From Candidatus Merdivicinus intestinavium (lineage in GTDB: Bacteria; Bacillota; Clostridia; Oscillospirales; Ruminococcaceae): 49,153 nucleotides of DNA. Numbering within the stretch: position 1 is the stretch's first letter; the number at the start of each line of letters is the position of its first letter. Positions 23,947 through 33,014 of the stretch are shown one piece after another. Position numbers and translations under genes: made by a program. Location: NCBI GenBank assembly GCA_018713245.1, contig DVFM01000106.1, forward strand, positions 1 through 49,153, given 5' to 3'. The notes below the pieces were generated by a model. That model saw nothing but the letters and a program-made list of their open reading frames with translations. It made no database searches and was not told where the DNA came from.

Positions 23947-24849
23947 GTGATTTCAACGGAAGCGCTTGTCAGCCATATTCTCCTGTACCTTCATTATCTT
24001 CAGGAAAACTGCGGGTTCAGCGTTACCCTGCACGAATTTCAGAACGTTTTTGCGCCGTATCTCGTGCAGTTCCTGCCGTACAGGGTTCATTCCAACCCAT
24101 ACTGCCTCTATTTAAAATCCAACGCGCAGCTTTGGGACGACTGCATCAGCCGCCAGGGAAAAATTCTAAAAAAGCTGTCCGAAGGCCCGTTTTGGGGCGT
24201 CTGCCACTGCGGGGTTTTGGAATACGTCTACCCGATTGCGCCGGGGGGCAGGGTGATCGGCTTTATCAGCGTCAGCGGATACCGCGGCGGACTGCCCGAA
24301 AGCGAGGGGAAGGTCCGGCACATCTGCCGGAAATACATGCTGGACGAGGGGAAAACCACCGCCCTTTATTGCCGCAGCCTTTCTCCCGACCCGCCGGATA
24401 CGGCCCTGCTGGAAACCCTGATTTACCCGCTGGCGCAGATGCTGGAGCTCCTGGCCGGAAAGCGGCTGGAGCTGGAGCCGGATTCTCCGGCCGGCGGCAG
24501 GAATGCGGACGAAGTGCTCACCCGGGTCCTGCAGCATATCGAAAAAAATTACCACCGGCCCATTTCCCTGGAGGAATTGGCGCAGGTATCCCATTGCAGC
24601 CGGTCGTATATCAGCCATATGTTCAAGGCCAAAACCGGGCATACGCTCCGGGAGTATACGAACCTGCTCCGCCTGGAGGAAGCCAAAAAGATCCTTTTGG
24701 GAACGGCGGCCTCCATTACGGAAGCCGCCGCCCGGGCCGGGTTTGAAAACTCCAACTACTTTTCGCTGCTTTTCCGGCGGCAGACCGGGATGTCCCCCAG
24801 CCAGTACCGCAGGAGCGGCGGGGGGATGGAGGGGGAGGCTGCGGATTAG
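23947..24849 (+). CDS. AraC-family regulator with PocR-like sensor domain
   Basis: This protein has 300 residues. Residues 8-170 resemble the PocR ligand/redox-sensing domain (FQNVFAPYLVQFLPYRVHSN, then WGVCHCGVLEYVYPI, and GGRVIGFISVSGYRG). Residues 195-290 form a double AraC helix-turn-helix (SLEELAQVSHCSRSYISHMF, then ITEAAARAGFENSNYFSLLF) ending in SPSQYR. PocR-AraC proteins activate catabolic genes in response to a small molecule. The start is uncertain: GTG 23947 has only a close AAGGCGG; no better start is visible. No target gene is obvious next to it; it converges on the ferredoxin gene. Confidence 0.88.
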   Translation: MISTEALVSHILLYLHYLQENCGFSVTLHEFQNVFAPYLVQFLPYRVHSNPYCLYLKSNAQLWDDCISRQGKILKKLSEGPFWGVCHCGVLEYVYPIAPGGRVIGFISVSGYRGGLPESEGKVRHICRKYMLDEGKTTALYCRSLSPDPPDTALLETLIYPLAQMLELLAGKRLELEPDSPAGGRNADEVLTRVLQHIEKNYHRPISLEELAQVSHCSRSYISHMFKAKTGHTLREYTNLLRLEEAKKILLGTAASITEAAARAGFENSNYFSLLFRRQTGMSPSQYRRSGGGMEGEAAD

Positions 24850-24858
24850 GGCGCTATC

Positions 24859-25566
24859 CTAATCCAGAATTTTCCCGTCCACGGAAATCGTGACCACCTG
24901 CCAGGGGATGAATTTGCCGCTTTCCTGGAGGGCTTTTTTCGCAGCGCCGGCCAGCCCGCCGCAGCAGGGGACCTCCATCCGGACAATGACGACGCTTTGG
25001 ATGTCGTTTTCCCGGATGATTGCCGCCAGCTTTTCGCTGTAATCGACGCCGTCCAGCTTGGGGCAGCCGATTAAGGTGATGCGCCCTTTCATGAATTCCT
25101 GGTGCAGGTTTGCATAGGCAAAGGCGGTGCAGTCCGCCGCGATGAGCAGCTTTGCTCCCTGAAAATAGGGGGCGTTTGTCGGGACGAGCTTGATTTGGCA
25201 GGGCCACTGGCCCAGCTGCGAGACGGCCGCCGGAGCTGCCGCGGCCGTCTCGCCGGCGTGCTCCTCCGGATGGATGCGGCGCAGCCGGCTGCCGGGGCAC
25301 CCGCCCTGCGGCGCTGCGGCGTGAGACGCCCGCCGTTTGTTTTCCTGCACGGCCTTTTCGTTATATTCCGCCGCTTCGCGCTCCACAAAGGTGATGGCCC
25401 CGGTGGGGCAGGCGGGCAGGCAGTCCCCCAGTCCGTCGCAGTAGTCGTCGCGCAGAAGGCGCGCCTTTCCGTTTACCATGCCGATGGCTCCTTCGTGGCA
25501 GGCCGCCGCGCAGGCGCCGCAGCCGTTGCACTTTTCCTCATCAATCTGGATGATTTTACGAATCAT
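24859..25566 (-). CDS. 4Fe-4S ferredoxin-domain protein
   Basis: This protein has 235 residues. The N-terminal ferredoxin domain has two [4Fe-4S] motifs: C-N-G-C-G-A-C-A-A-A-C (about residues 13-23) and C-D-G-L-G-D-C-L-P-A-C-P (about 43-54, with the longer CX5C spacing). An Ala-rich linker follows, then a C-terminal domain (about 125-235) with LLIAADCTAFAYANLHQEFM, LIGCPKLDG and VPCCGGLAGAA, Cys residues that may bind another cofactor. Such proteins often occur beside Crp/Fnr regulators, sometimes with hybrid cluster protein genes, which are not seen here. ATG 25566 follows AAGGAG. It probably transfers electrons or acts as a stress-linked redox protein. Confidence 0.85.
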   Translation of the reverse strand: MIRKIIQIDEEKCNGCGACAAACHEGAIGMVNGKARLLRDDYCDGLGDCLPACPTGAITFVEREAAEYNEKAVQENKRRASHAAAPQGGCPGSRLRRIHPEEHAGETAAAAPAAVSQLGQWPCQIKLVPTNAPYFQGAKLLIAADCTAFAYANLHQEFMKGRITLIGCPKLDGVDYSEKLAAIIRENDIQSVVIVRMEVPCCGGLAGAAKKALQESGKFIPWQVVTISVDGKILD

Positions 25567-25607
25567 ATCGGGTTCTCCTTTCCGGTGTTTCCTGTGCTTA
25601 CAGGGAG

Positions 25608-25647
25608 ATTATACTGCAAAGAAAGGGGAAAGTCTGTTGCCGCAACA
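25608..25647 (-). promoter_or_regulatory. Ferredoxin-gene promoter with Crp/Fnr-type operator
   Basis: On the minus strand TATAAT (25608-25613) lacks a good -35 at the expected distance. Instead the 13-base palindrome TGTTGC-C-GCAACA (25635-25647) is centred near -40 relative to the predicted start, the classic position for activation by Crp/Fnr proteins. The adjacent divergent gene encodes such a protein. An overlapping plus-strand TATACT (25610-25615) could serve the regulator itself. Confidence 0.65.
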
Positions 25648-25663
25648 ACAAAAGGAGAAAAAT

Positions 25664-26329
25664 ATGCGAGAAAATCTCGGAAGCATGAAAATTTTTGAAG
25701 GAATTTCGGAGCAGGACCTGGAAACCCTCCTGCAATGCCTGCGGGCATTTGAGCGGCGCTGCCGCAAAGGGGAGGTGATCCTGAAGGAAGGGGAGCCGAC
25801 GGAGTGGCTGGGGGTTGTGCTGTCCGGCCGGGCGATCATCGCCTCCGACGATGTGTGGGGAAACCACAGCATCCTGGGAAGCGCGCCGCCGGGGGCGGTT
25901 TTTGCCGAGGCATATGCCTGCATCCCGGGGGAGCCGCTCCGGATTACCGTGTCCGCCGCGGAGGACACGGAGGTATTGTTCCTGAACGCGGGGAAGGCGG
26001 CGGCCTCATGCAGCTGCGCCTGCCCCTTCCACGCCAGGCTGGTCCAGAACCTTCTGAGCGTCTGCGCCCGGAAAAGCCTGGAGCTTTCGCGCAGGATCCT
26101 GCACACAAGCTCCAAGTCCATCCGGGGACGCCTGCTGTCCTACTTTTCGGAATGCGCCAAAAAATCGGGGAGCTGTTCCTTCCGGGTCCCGTACAGCCGC
26201 CAGCAGCTTGCCGACTACTTGAGCGTCGACCGGAGCGCCATGTGCAGCGAGCTTTCCAAAATGCAGAAAGACGGGCTCATCCGGTACAGCAGGAATGATA
26301 TCACCATTCTGGCCGCCCACATGCTGTGA
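25664..26329 (+). CDS. Crp/Fnr-family transcriptional regulator
   Basis: This protein has 221 residues with an N-terminal cyclic-nucleotide-binding-like beta-barrel (residues 10-125; FEGISEQDLETLLQCLRAF, GEVILKEGEPTEWLGVVLSG) and a C-terminal helix-turn-helix (SRQQLADYLSVDRSAMCSEL, about 178-197). The linker has a Cys cluster (C-S-C-A-C-P-F-H), seen in clostridial members and possibly a metal or redox site. ATG 25664 follows AAAGGAG. It is divergent from the ferredoxin gene with a palindrome at -40 of that promoter, so it probably activates the gene. A role in nitrosative or redox stress (HcpR-like) is only an inference. Confidence 0.9.
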   Translation: MRENLGSMKIFEGISEQDLETLLQCLRAFERRCRKGEVILKEGEPTEWLGVVLSGRAIIASDDVWGNHSILGSAPPGAVFAEAYACIPGEPLRITVSAAEDTEVLFLNAGKAAASCSCACPFHARLVQNLLSVCARKSLELSRRILHTSSKSIRGRLLSYFSECAKKSGSCSFRVPYSRQQLADYLSVDRSAMCSELSKMQKDGLIRYSRNDITILAAHML

Positions 26330-26343
26330 AATACGGGCGGCCT

Positions 26344-27453
26344 TTATCGGAGCTGCATGCTGCTTTCCACGGAGCGGTCGATGATGGCAATAAAGGTGGG
26401 TCCGACGTTGCCCGAAACGGCTGTCCCGTCCTGCCTGGCAAAGGAGAACTGGTTCTGATACCCTCCCTTGGACCAGGTGATTTTTTCATATCCGCCGCCG
26501 GTGAACAGGTAACCGCCCCCCTGTCCCAGCGCCACCTCGCGCAGGTCGCCGCCGTCGTAGCTGGTGATGGAGGTGACCAGCACCAGAACATTGGCGAAGC
26601 GGAGGGTTTCGCCGTTGTTTTCGTCAATGTGAGGTTCGCCGTCCCGCAGTTTTTCGTAAAGGCCGGTTTCCGGGTCGTAGAGGAATTCGCTGTTGGTGTA
26701 GCCGGAAAATTTGACATAGACGCCGCCGCACTTCTGGGCCGGCTCCACCCGCGTCAGCGAGATGGGGAGCGGCGCGGAGGCGGCCCCTTCCAGGGAATAC
26801 CCCCGCTTCTCGGCCACGGACCGGATGGAAGCGCCGTCGATAAAGTAGCTGTGCTCCACGCCGCGGTTCTGCGCCCGCCAGCTGTCTTTGGTGAAGGCGG
26901 TGGTGCCGTAGATTAAGCCGTCCACATTGTCGATGCCCCGGTTCTGGATGGCCGCCTTTCCCGGGGCGCTGCCGCCGAAATGGACGTAAACCGCATTGTA
27001 CGGCGCCGCCAGATCGGTGTAATAATGGCGGGCGGAGCGCACCGGCCCCACCTGCGGGATGGCGTCAATGTCCGCAAAAACTGCCATCATCCGGGTGATG
27101 CCGCCCTCCACCGCCACCTCATAAAGAACGTCCGCCTGGGACAGGCCGCGATGGGGCAGCGCGGCGTCCAGGTTGTTGACCATCACCGCCGCCGGGCGCT
27201 TTGGAAGCGATTCCTCCGGATAGCCCGGCTCGCCGGTGAGCGGGTTGCGGGGCATGGCCGCCAGCGCCGCTTCCTCTGCCGCTTTTTCCGCGGCCAGCTG
27301 AGATGGGGTGGTCAGGGCGGCCAGCGCGTTTTGGGGCGGGGCAGCGTGGCCCGCAGGAGAGAACGGGGCGGCGTGGGGCTTCTGCCCGCAGGAAAAAAGA
27401 AGCAGCGCCGGCGCCGCAGCCAGCGCTGCCAGCTTTAAAGCGGAACGCTTCAT
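26344..27453 (-). CDS. DUF3048 lipoprotein, YerB-like
   Basis: This exported lipoprotein of 369 residues has a signal peptide with lipobox LLLFSC (Cys about 22), an Ala-rich linker to about 75, and then the DUF3048 region found in B. subtilis YerB. Marked blocks are RPAAVMVNNLDAALPHRGLS, GITRMMAVFAD, VGPVRSARHYYTDLA, HFGGS and GVEHSYFIDG. The function of YerB is not established; a wall or export role has been suggested. Its ATG at 27453 overlaps the stop of the upstream oxidoreductase gene (ATGA), so it is translated with it. It ends 14 bases from the Crp/Fnr gene. Confidence 0.9.
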   Translation of the reverse strand: MKRSALKLAALAAAPALLLFSCGQKPHAAPFSPAGHAAPPQNALAALTTPSQLAAEKAAEEAALAAMPRNPLTGEPGYPEESLPKRPAAVMVNNLDAALPHRGLSQADVLYEVAVEGGITRMMAVFADIDAIPQVGPVRSARHYYTDLAAPYNAVYVHFGGSAPGKAAIQNRGIDNVDGLIYGTTAFTKDSWRAQNRGVEHSYFIDGASIRSVAEKRGYSLEGAASAPLPISLTRVEPAQKCGGVYVKFSGYTNSEFLYDPETGLYEKLRDGEPHIDENNGETLRFANVLVLVTSITSYDGGDLREVALGQGGGYLFTGGGYEKITWSKGGYQNQFSFARQDGTAVSGNVGPTFIAIIDRSVESSMQLR

Positions 27454-28442
27454 CGAAATTCCCCCTCAAACCGGATGCCCGCCCGGGCGCGGATCTCCGC
27501 CATGGCGCGGCTGACCTCCAGCGCCAGCCGGCTGTCCCGGCGGTACTGCTCCCGGCTGGACGCCGGGCCGGCAATATAGCGGTAAAAGTCCGCCGCTTCG
27601 TTCCCCATGAGGGCCGCTTTTTCCGCCTCCCCCACGATGGTTTCGCAGCCGCCGTCCTTTCGGTGCAGGACAACGCCGGTCAGCTGGGAAATCGAGCGGA
27701 TTTCCAGCGTCCCTTCGTCCCCCAGAATTTCCGAGCCCAGGCAGCTCTGGCCGGTTTTGCAGCAGTCCAGCGTCACCAGCTTGTCCGGGTAGCCAAAGAT
27801 GGCGGAGCAGGCGGCGTCCGCCCCCGACGGGAGGAAGGAGGCCGCCGCTTCGATCCTGTCCGGGACGCCGAACCAGGCGACGGCGGGGTAAACGCAGTAA
27901 ATCCCCAAATCCATCAGGCTCCCGGTGGCCATTTTGGGGTTGAAAATATTGGGCAGCTCCCCCCGGAGATAGGCGGGATATTTGGAGGAGAGCTGGTCAA
28001 AGCTCAGCCGCGCCGCGCGGATTCTCCCCAGCCGGGCGATGGCGCTTTCCACGGCGGCAAGATGCGGCTGATGGAGCATCATAATGGCTTCCAGGTAGAC
28101 GAGCCCCCGCTTTTCCGCCAGCTCCTGCAAGTCCCGGCAGCCCTCCGGCGTGACGGTGACGGGCTTTTCACAGAGCACATGCTTGCCCGCTTCCAGCATC
28201 ATCCGGCTTTGCTCATAGTGGCAGCAGTTGGGGCTGGCGATATAAACCGCCGGAATGGACGGGTCGGCCGCCAGCTCCTCCGGGGAGGTGCAGACGGCGG
28301 ACACCCCGTATTTCCCGCCGAAGGCAAGCCCGGTCTCCCGGGAGCGGGAGCAGACCGCCGCCAGCTCCCAGTTCCCGGACCGGGCCGCCCCCTGAACATA
28401 GGAATCGGCAATCCAGCCGGTGCCGATAACCGCGTAACGCAT
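27450..28442 (-). CDS. Gfo/Idh/MocA-family oxidoreductase
   Basis: This NAD(P)-binding protein of 330 residues has a classic Rossmann start MRYAVIGTGWIADSYVQGA and the family motif LCEKPVTVTPEG near residue 95. The C-terminal substrate domain has GSLMDLGIYCVYPAVAWFG with the active-site Asp and Tyr region. The start at 28442 is preferred over the ATG at 28448 because AGGAGG then has a 7-base instead of a 1-base spacer. Trans-dihydrodiol- or sugar-oxidising members are close in pattern. It lies 61 bases after the ABC exporter genes and overlaps the yerB-like gene, suggesting one operon. Substrate unknown. Confidence 0.9.
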   Translation of the reverse strand: MRYAVIGTGWIADSYVQGAARSGNWELAAVCSRSRETGLAFGGKYGVSAVCTSPEELAADPSIPAVYIASPNCCHYEQSRMMLEAGKHVLCEKPVTVTPEGCRDLQELAEKRGLVYLEAIMMLHQPHLAAVESAIARLGRIRAARLSFDQLSSKYPAYLRGELPNIFNPKMATGSLMDLGIYCVYPAVAWFGVPDRIEAAASFLPSGADAACSAIFGYPDKLVTLDCCKTGQSCLGSEILGDEGTLEIRSISQLTGVVLHRKDGGCETIVGEAEKAALMGNEAADFYRYIAGPASSREQYRRDSRLALEVSRAMAEIRARAGIRFEGEFR

Positions 28443-28503
28443 AATCATTCCTCCTGATCGTCATAATCTGCATGCTGACAGGGAAATTCTGCAAAGGGGC
28501 GGC

Positions 28504-30261
28504 TCAGTCCTCCGCCCGCGCAAACTGGCTGTTGTAGAGATTCGCGTAAAAGCCGCCTTTGGCCAGGAGCGCGTCGTGGGTTCCCTGCTCCACGATGTGT
28601 CCCTGGTTCATCACCAGGATCAGGTCGGATTCCCGGATGGTGGAGAGGCGGTGGGCCACCACAAAGCTGGTGCGGCCCTTCATCATCTCCTGGAAGGCGC
28701 GATGCACCAGGATTTCGGTGCGGGTGTCGATGTTGGAGGTGGCCTCGTCCAGAATGAGCATGGGCGGGTCGGCCAGCATCACCCGGGCGATGCACAGGAG
28801 CTGCTTCTGGCCCTGGGAAAGGTTGCCGCCGTCCTCGGCAATGACGGTGTTGTAGCCCTCCGGCAGGCGCTTGATGAACTGGTGGGCGTGGGCCGCCTTT
28901 GCCGCGGCTTCCACCTCCTCCATGGAGGCGTCCGGCCGGGCGTAGGCGATATTATCCCGAACCGTCCCGGAAAAGAGCCAGGATTCCTGGAGCACCATTC
29001 CGTACTGGGCCCGCATGCTGCCGCGGGTCATTTCCCGGATATCGTCCCCGTCCACCAGGATGGCGCCGCCGTTTACGTCGTAAAAGCGCATGAGCAGGTT
29101 GATGAGGGTGGTTTTGCCGCAGCCCGTGGGCCCCACGATGGCGATGCGGCTGCCCGGGACGGCCAGCAGGTTCAGGTGCTCGATGAGGGGCCGCTCCGGG
29201 GAATAGGAGAAGGAGACGTCCCGGAGCTCCACCCTGCCGCCGCAGCTTTCCTTGACCATGGCTTCCGGCGCGTCCGGCGTTTCGGAGGGCTCGTCCAGCA
29301 CGGCGAACACCCGCTGGGCGGAGGCCAGGGCGGTCTGGAGCTGGGTGATAATGCCGGTGACCTCGTTAAAGGGCTTGGTGTACTGGTTGGCGTAGCTCAA
29401 AAACATGGAGATGGTGCCGACGGTCATCAGGCCGCTGATGGCGAAAGCCGCCCCGGCGATGCCCACCGCCGCATAGACCACCGCGTTGACAAAGCGGGTG
29501 CAGGGGTTTGACAGAGAGGAGAAAAACTGCGCTTTTTGCCCTTCGGTATAAAGGCGGCGGTTGATTTCCTCCAGTTTTTCCTCGGAACGGTCCTCGTAGC
29601 AGAAGGCTTTGACCAGCTTCTGGTTGGAAACCATTTCCTCCACATAGCCGGACAGCTCGCCCTGGATGGCGGTCTGCCCCCGGAAATGCCGGAAGGAATT
29701 TTTGGCGATAAAGGAGGCGACGAACAGCGACAGGGGCGTCAGCACCACCACCAGAAGCGCCACCCACACATTGGCGGCCAGCATAAAGACAAGCGTCCCC
29801 AGGATGGTGACAATGCCGGTGAAAAGCTGGGTAAAGCCCTGCAGAAGGCCGTCGGAAACCTGGTCAATGTCGTTGACCACCCGGCTGATGAGGTCGCCGT
29901 GGGACCGCTGGTCAATGTATTTGAGGGGGACCGAGCTGAGCTTCCGGAAGAGCTGGATGCGGAGGTCCTTGACGGTGCGGTAGGTGATGACGTTGTTGCA
30001 GTAGGACATGAGCCACTGGAATACAGCCGCCCCGGCTACCGAGAGGGCGATATACAGAATGGCGCGGGCAAGCCCCCGATAATCCACCTTCCCGGCGGAC
30101 ACCAGGCAGTCTACGCCCTCCCCCACAAAGACGGGGATCATCAGCGACAGCACAACGCTGAAAAACGCGCAGGCCATGGCTGCAATCAGATAACCCGCAT
30201 AGGGCCGCGTATAGGAAAGCAGGTGCTTGATTACGCCGGCGCTGAATTTTTTCTGACTCAT
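28504..30261 (-). CDS. ABC exporter half-transporter, catalytically complete subunit
   Basis: This protein has 585 residues with six membrane segments (about 20-310) and a C-terminal nucleotide-binding domain. It has Walker A GPTGCGKTTL, the Q-loop in QESWLFSG, signature LSQGQKQ, Walker B MLILDEATSNID with the catalytic Glu, and the H-loop VVAHRLST. It is the canonical subunit of a heterodimeric multidrug/lipid-type exporter (BmrCD or TM287/288 class). Its ATG at 30261 overlaps the TGA of the partner gene (ATGA), so the two are coupled. No substrate can be assigned. Confidence 0.94.
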   Translation of the reverse strand: MSQKKFSAGVIKHLLSYTRPYAGYLIAAMACAFFSVVLSLMIPVFVGEGVDCLVSAGKVDYRGLARAILYIALSVAGAAVFQWLMSYCNNVITYRTVKDLRIQLFRKLSSVPLKYIDQRSHGDLISRVVNDIDQVSDGLLQGFTQLFTGIVTILGTLVFMLAANVWVALLVVVLTPLSLFVASFIAKNSFRHFRGQTAIQGELSGYVEEMVSNQKLVKAFCYEDRSEEKLEEINRRLYTEGQKAQFFSSLSNPCTRFVNAVVYAAVGIAGAAFAISGLMTVGTISMFLSYANQYTKPFNEVTGIITQLQTALASAQRVFAVLDEPSETPDAPEAMVKESCGGRVELRDVSFSYSPERPLIEHLNLLAVPGSRIAIVGPTGCGKTTLINLLMRFYDVNGGAILVDGDDIREMTRGSMRAQYGMVLQESWLFSGTVRDNIAYARPDASMEEVEAAAKAAHAHQFIKRLPEGYNTVIAEDGGNLSQGQKQLLCIARVMLADPPMLILDEATSNIDTRTEILVHRAFQEMMKGRTSFVVAHRLSTIRESDLILVMNQGHIVEQGTHDALLAKGGFYANLYNSQFARAED

Positions 30262-31991
30262 TTGGATACCTCCTCCGCGCTCATCTGGGAAAGACAGATC
30301 TCTTTGTAAACCGGGCAGCTTTGAAGCAGCTCCTCATGGGTCCCGAGACCCGCCATCTCCCCGTTGTCCAGGACCAGAATCCGGTCGGCCCGCCGCACGG
30401 CGCTGGCCCGCTGGGAGACGATCACCACGGTCATCCCCCGGGTGTCCTCCCGGAGAGCCTTCCGCAGGGCGGCGTCGGTGGCGAAGTCCAGGGCGCTGGA
30501 GGAATCGTCCAGAATCAGCACCTCCGGCTCTCCCACCAGCGCCCGGGCGATGGTGAGGCGCTGCTTCTGGCCGCCGGAAAAGTTCTTGCCGCCCTGTTCC
30601 ACATAAGACTGGAGCTGTTTGGGCAGCGCGCCGACGAAATCCGCCGCCTGCGCGGTCCGGAGGGCGGCCCAGAGCTCCTCCTCCGATGCGTTTCCTTTCC
30701 TCCAGCGGAGATTGTCCGCAATGGTCCCTGAGACGACCGCCGCCTTCTGGGGAACCACGGAAATCATCCGCCGAAGCTGCGCAAGCGGGTATTCCCGGAT
30801 ATCCCGGCCGCATATTTTGAGATTGCCGCCGGTGGCGTCGTAAAACCTCGGGATGAGGTTCACAAAGGTGGATTTGCCCGCGCCGGTCCCGCCGATGACG
30901 CCCAGCGTTTCGCCCCGGCGGAGCGTTAAGGTCACCCCTTCCAGGGAGGGCTCCTCGGAGCCCGCATAAGCGAAGGAAACGTTTTCAAAGCAGAGCACCG
31001 GGGCGTCCGGGTCCGGCCGGACCTCGGCCGCGGCGCTGTCGGCGACGGATGGCTCCGTTTCCAGCACCGCATTGACGCGGGCGGCGGAGGCGGAAGCCTT
31101 GGTGAAGATCACAACCAGATTGGCCACCACGGTGAGGGCCAGCAGAATCTGGTTCATGTAGTTGACCAGGGCGACGATTTCCCCCTGGCTCAGCCGCCCG
31201 GCGTCCACCTGGAAGCCGCCGAACCAGAGGATGGCCGCCACGCCGGCGTTCATGATGATGGAGGTGAGGGGGTTGAGCAGCGCCGACAGCCGGCCCACCC
31301 GGACCGCTGTATCCGCCAGATCGTCGCTGGCGCCGGTGAAGCGGGAGAGCTCCTCCTTCTGCTTGGAAAAGGCGCGGATAACCCGGGCGCCCTCCAGGTT
31401 CTCCCGGGTAATCAGGGAGATGCGGTCCAGCTTTTTCTGCATCACCCGGAAAAAGGGCACCGACTTGCTCATGACCACATACAGAACCAGCACAATCAGC
31501 GGGAAAGCGATGACAAATATCAGCGACAGCTGCACGTCCACCGTAAAGGCCATCACCACCGCCCCCACCGCCAGGAAGGGCGCGCGGACCACCAGCCGGA
31601 TGAGCATGGCCACCGCCAGCTGGAGCTGGTTTACGTCGTTGGTGATGCGGGTGATGAGGGAGTGGGTGCCGAAGCGGTCCAGCTCCGCGTGGGAAAGGCT
31701 GTTGATTTTGGCAAACATCTCCCGGCGCAGGTTAGTCCCCACCCCCTGGGAGGCGACGGAGGCGAAATACTGGCAGATGAGGGCGCACCCCAGGCTCACC
31801 GCCGCGATGAGCAGCAAAAGCGCTCCCATTTTAAAAATATAGCCGCTGTCCCGCCCGGTGACCCCCACGTCGATGAGGCTTGCCATCACCAGCGGCACGA
31901 TGAGCTCCAGCACCGCCTCGACCCACTTGAACAACGGCCCCAGCAGCACCTGTTTCTTGTATTGTCCTAAAAATCGTTTCAGCTTCCACAT
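30258..31991 (-). CDS. ABC exporter half-transporter, degenerate-site subunit
   Basis: This partner protein of 577 residues also has six membrane segments and a nucleotide-binding domain (Walker A GGTGAGKST, signature FSGGQKQR). Its Walker B reads VLILDDSSSALD, with Asp where the catalytic Glu should be, and the H-loop His is replaced (VIVSQRASA). These are the hallmarks of the non-hydrolysing subunit in heterodimeric exporters. The gene is first in the operon, before the canonical subunit. The start at 31991 gives MWKLKRFLGQYKK with GGAAAGGAAGA upstream. The promoter is unclear; a weak TAAAAT is near 32055. Confidence 0.93.
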   Translation of the reverse strand: MWKLKRFLGQYKKQVLLGPLFKWVEAVLELIVPLVMASLIDVGVTGRDSGYIFKMGALLLLIAAVSLGCALICQYFASVASQGVGTNLRREMFAKINSLSHAELDRFGTHSLITRITNDVNQLQLAVAMLIRLVVRAPFLAVGAVVMAFTVDVQLSLIFVIAFPLIVLVLYVVMSKSVPFFRVMQKKLDRISLITRENLEGARVIRAFSKQKEELSRFTGASDDLADTAVRVGRLSALLNPLTSIIMNAGVAAILWFGGFQVDAGRLSQGEIVALVNYMNQILLALTVVANLVVIFTKASASAARVNAVLETEPSVADSAAAEVRPDPDAPVLCFENVSFAYAGSEEPSLEGVTLTLRRGETLGVIGGTGAGKSTFVNLIPRFYDATGGNLKICGRDIREYPLAQLRRMISVVPQKAAVVSGTIADNLRWRKGNASEEELWAALRTAQAADFVGALPKQLQSYVEQGGKNFSGGQKQRLTIARALVGEPEVLILDDSSSALDFATDAALRKALREDTRGMTVVIVSQRASAVRRADRILVLDNGEMAGLGTHEELLQSCPVYKEICLSQMSAEEVSK

Positions 31992-32152
31992 AATCCGGGA
32001 ATCTTCCTTTCCTGTTAGACAAAAACATTTTGTGTATCGATAAATCTGTTTTCTATTTTACCATATTATGCCGCCTGTGTACAGGCCGTATCCCGCACTT
32101 TCGGCGCGGAAAAGGAAAATTTGAATTTTTTTCCGCTGTTTTCGCATCGTTC

Positions 32153-32181
32153 ATGACTTTCTGCGTAAATTATGTTATAAT
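32153..32181 (+). promoter_or_regulatory. Promoter of the exodeoxyribonuclease III operon
   Basis: ATGACT, 17 bases, TATAAT, 60 bases before the ATG at 32241. Confidence 0.6.
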
Positions 32182-32240
32182 GTAGAAAAGAATATGCCGC
32201 GCCGCTCAGGCCGCGCGATGAAAGAAAGGATGGATCCGGC

Positions 32241-33011
32241 ATGAAACTGATTTCCTGGAACGTCAACGGCCTGCGCGCCTGCATGGGGAAGGGCTTCCCG
32301 GAGTTTTTCGCCGAATCCGGCGCGGACATTTTCTGCTTACAGGAAACAAAGCTCCAGCCGGAACAGGCTGATTTTCAGCTGGGCAGCCCGGGCGAATACC
32401 GGGCCTATTGGAACAGCGCCGAAAAGAAAGGTTATTCCGGCACCGCCGTTTTTTCAAAGACCGAACCGCTGGATGTGCGGTACGGCATCGGCCTCCCGGA
32501 ACATGACCGGGAGGGGCGGGTCATCACTGCCGAATACCCGGATTTTTATCTGGTAAACGTCTACACCCCCAATTCCCAGCGGGAGCTGACCCGGCTTGCC
32601 TACCGCATGGAGTGGGAGGACGCCTTCCGGGGCTACCTGACCGGGCTGGACGCCCGAAAGCCGGTAATCGCCTGCGGGGACATGAATGTGGCCCATCAGG
32701 AAATCGACCTGAAAAACCCGAAAACCAACCGCCGAAACGCCGGCTTTACCGATGAGGAGCGGGAAAAGATGACCAAGCTGCTGGGCGCGGGATTTCTGGA
32801 CAGCTTCCGGTTCCTTTATCCGGACAAAGCGGGGGTGTACAGCTGGTGGTCTTACATGTTCAAGGCGCGGGAAAAGAATGCGGGCTGGCGCATCGACTAC
32901 TTCCTGGTGTCGGAAAAGCTCCGGGACCGCATCGAGGACAGCCTGATTTATACCGACGTTTTGGGCAGCGACCACTGCCCGGTGGGCCTGATTCTGAAAG
33001 GAGGCGAATGA
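32241..33011 (+). CDS. xth: Exodeoxyribonuclease III (AP endonuclease)
   Basis: This is the base-excision repair enzyme that cleaves DNA at abasic sites and degrades 3' ends. The protein has 256 residues, normal for the ExoA/Xth family. All motifs are present: [18 protein letters not shown], the metal Glu in [22 protein letters not shown], the substrate loop [20 protein letters not shown] and the terminal SDHCPVGL. Start ATG 32241 has AAAGGA upstream. It begins an operon with the sirtuin, AI-2E transporter and nitroreductase genes. Confidence 0.96.
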   Translation: MKLISWNVNGLRACMGKGFPEFFAESGADIFCLQETKLQPEQADFQLGSPGEYRAYWNSAEKKGYSGTAVFSKTEPLDVRYGIGLPEHDREGRVITAEYPDFYLVNVYTPNSQRELTRLAYRMEWEDAFRGYLTGLDARKPVIACGDMNVAHQEIDLKNPKTNRRNAGFTDEEREKMTKLLGAGFLDSFRFLYPDKAGVYSWWSYMFKAREKNAGWRIDYFLVSEKLRDRIEDSLIYTDVLGSDHCPVGLILKGGE

Positions 33012-33014
33012 CCC

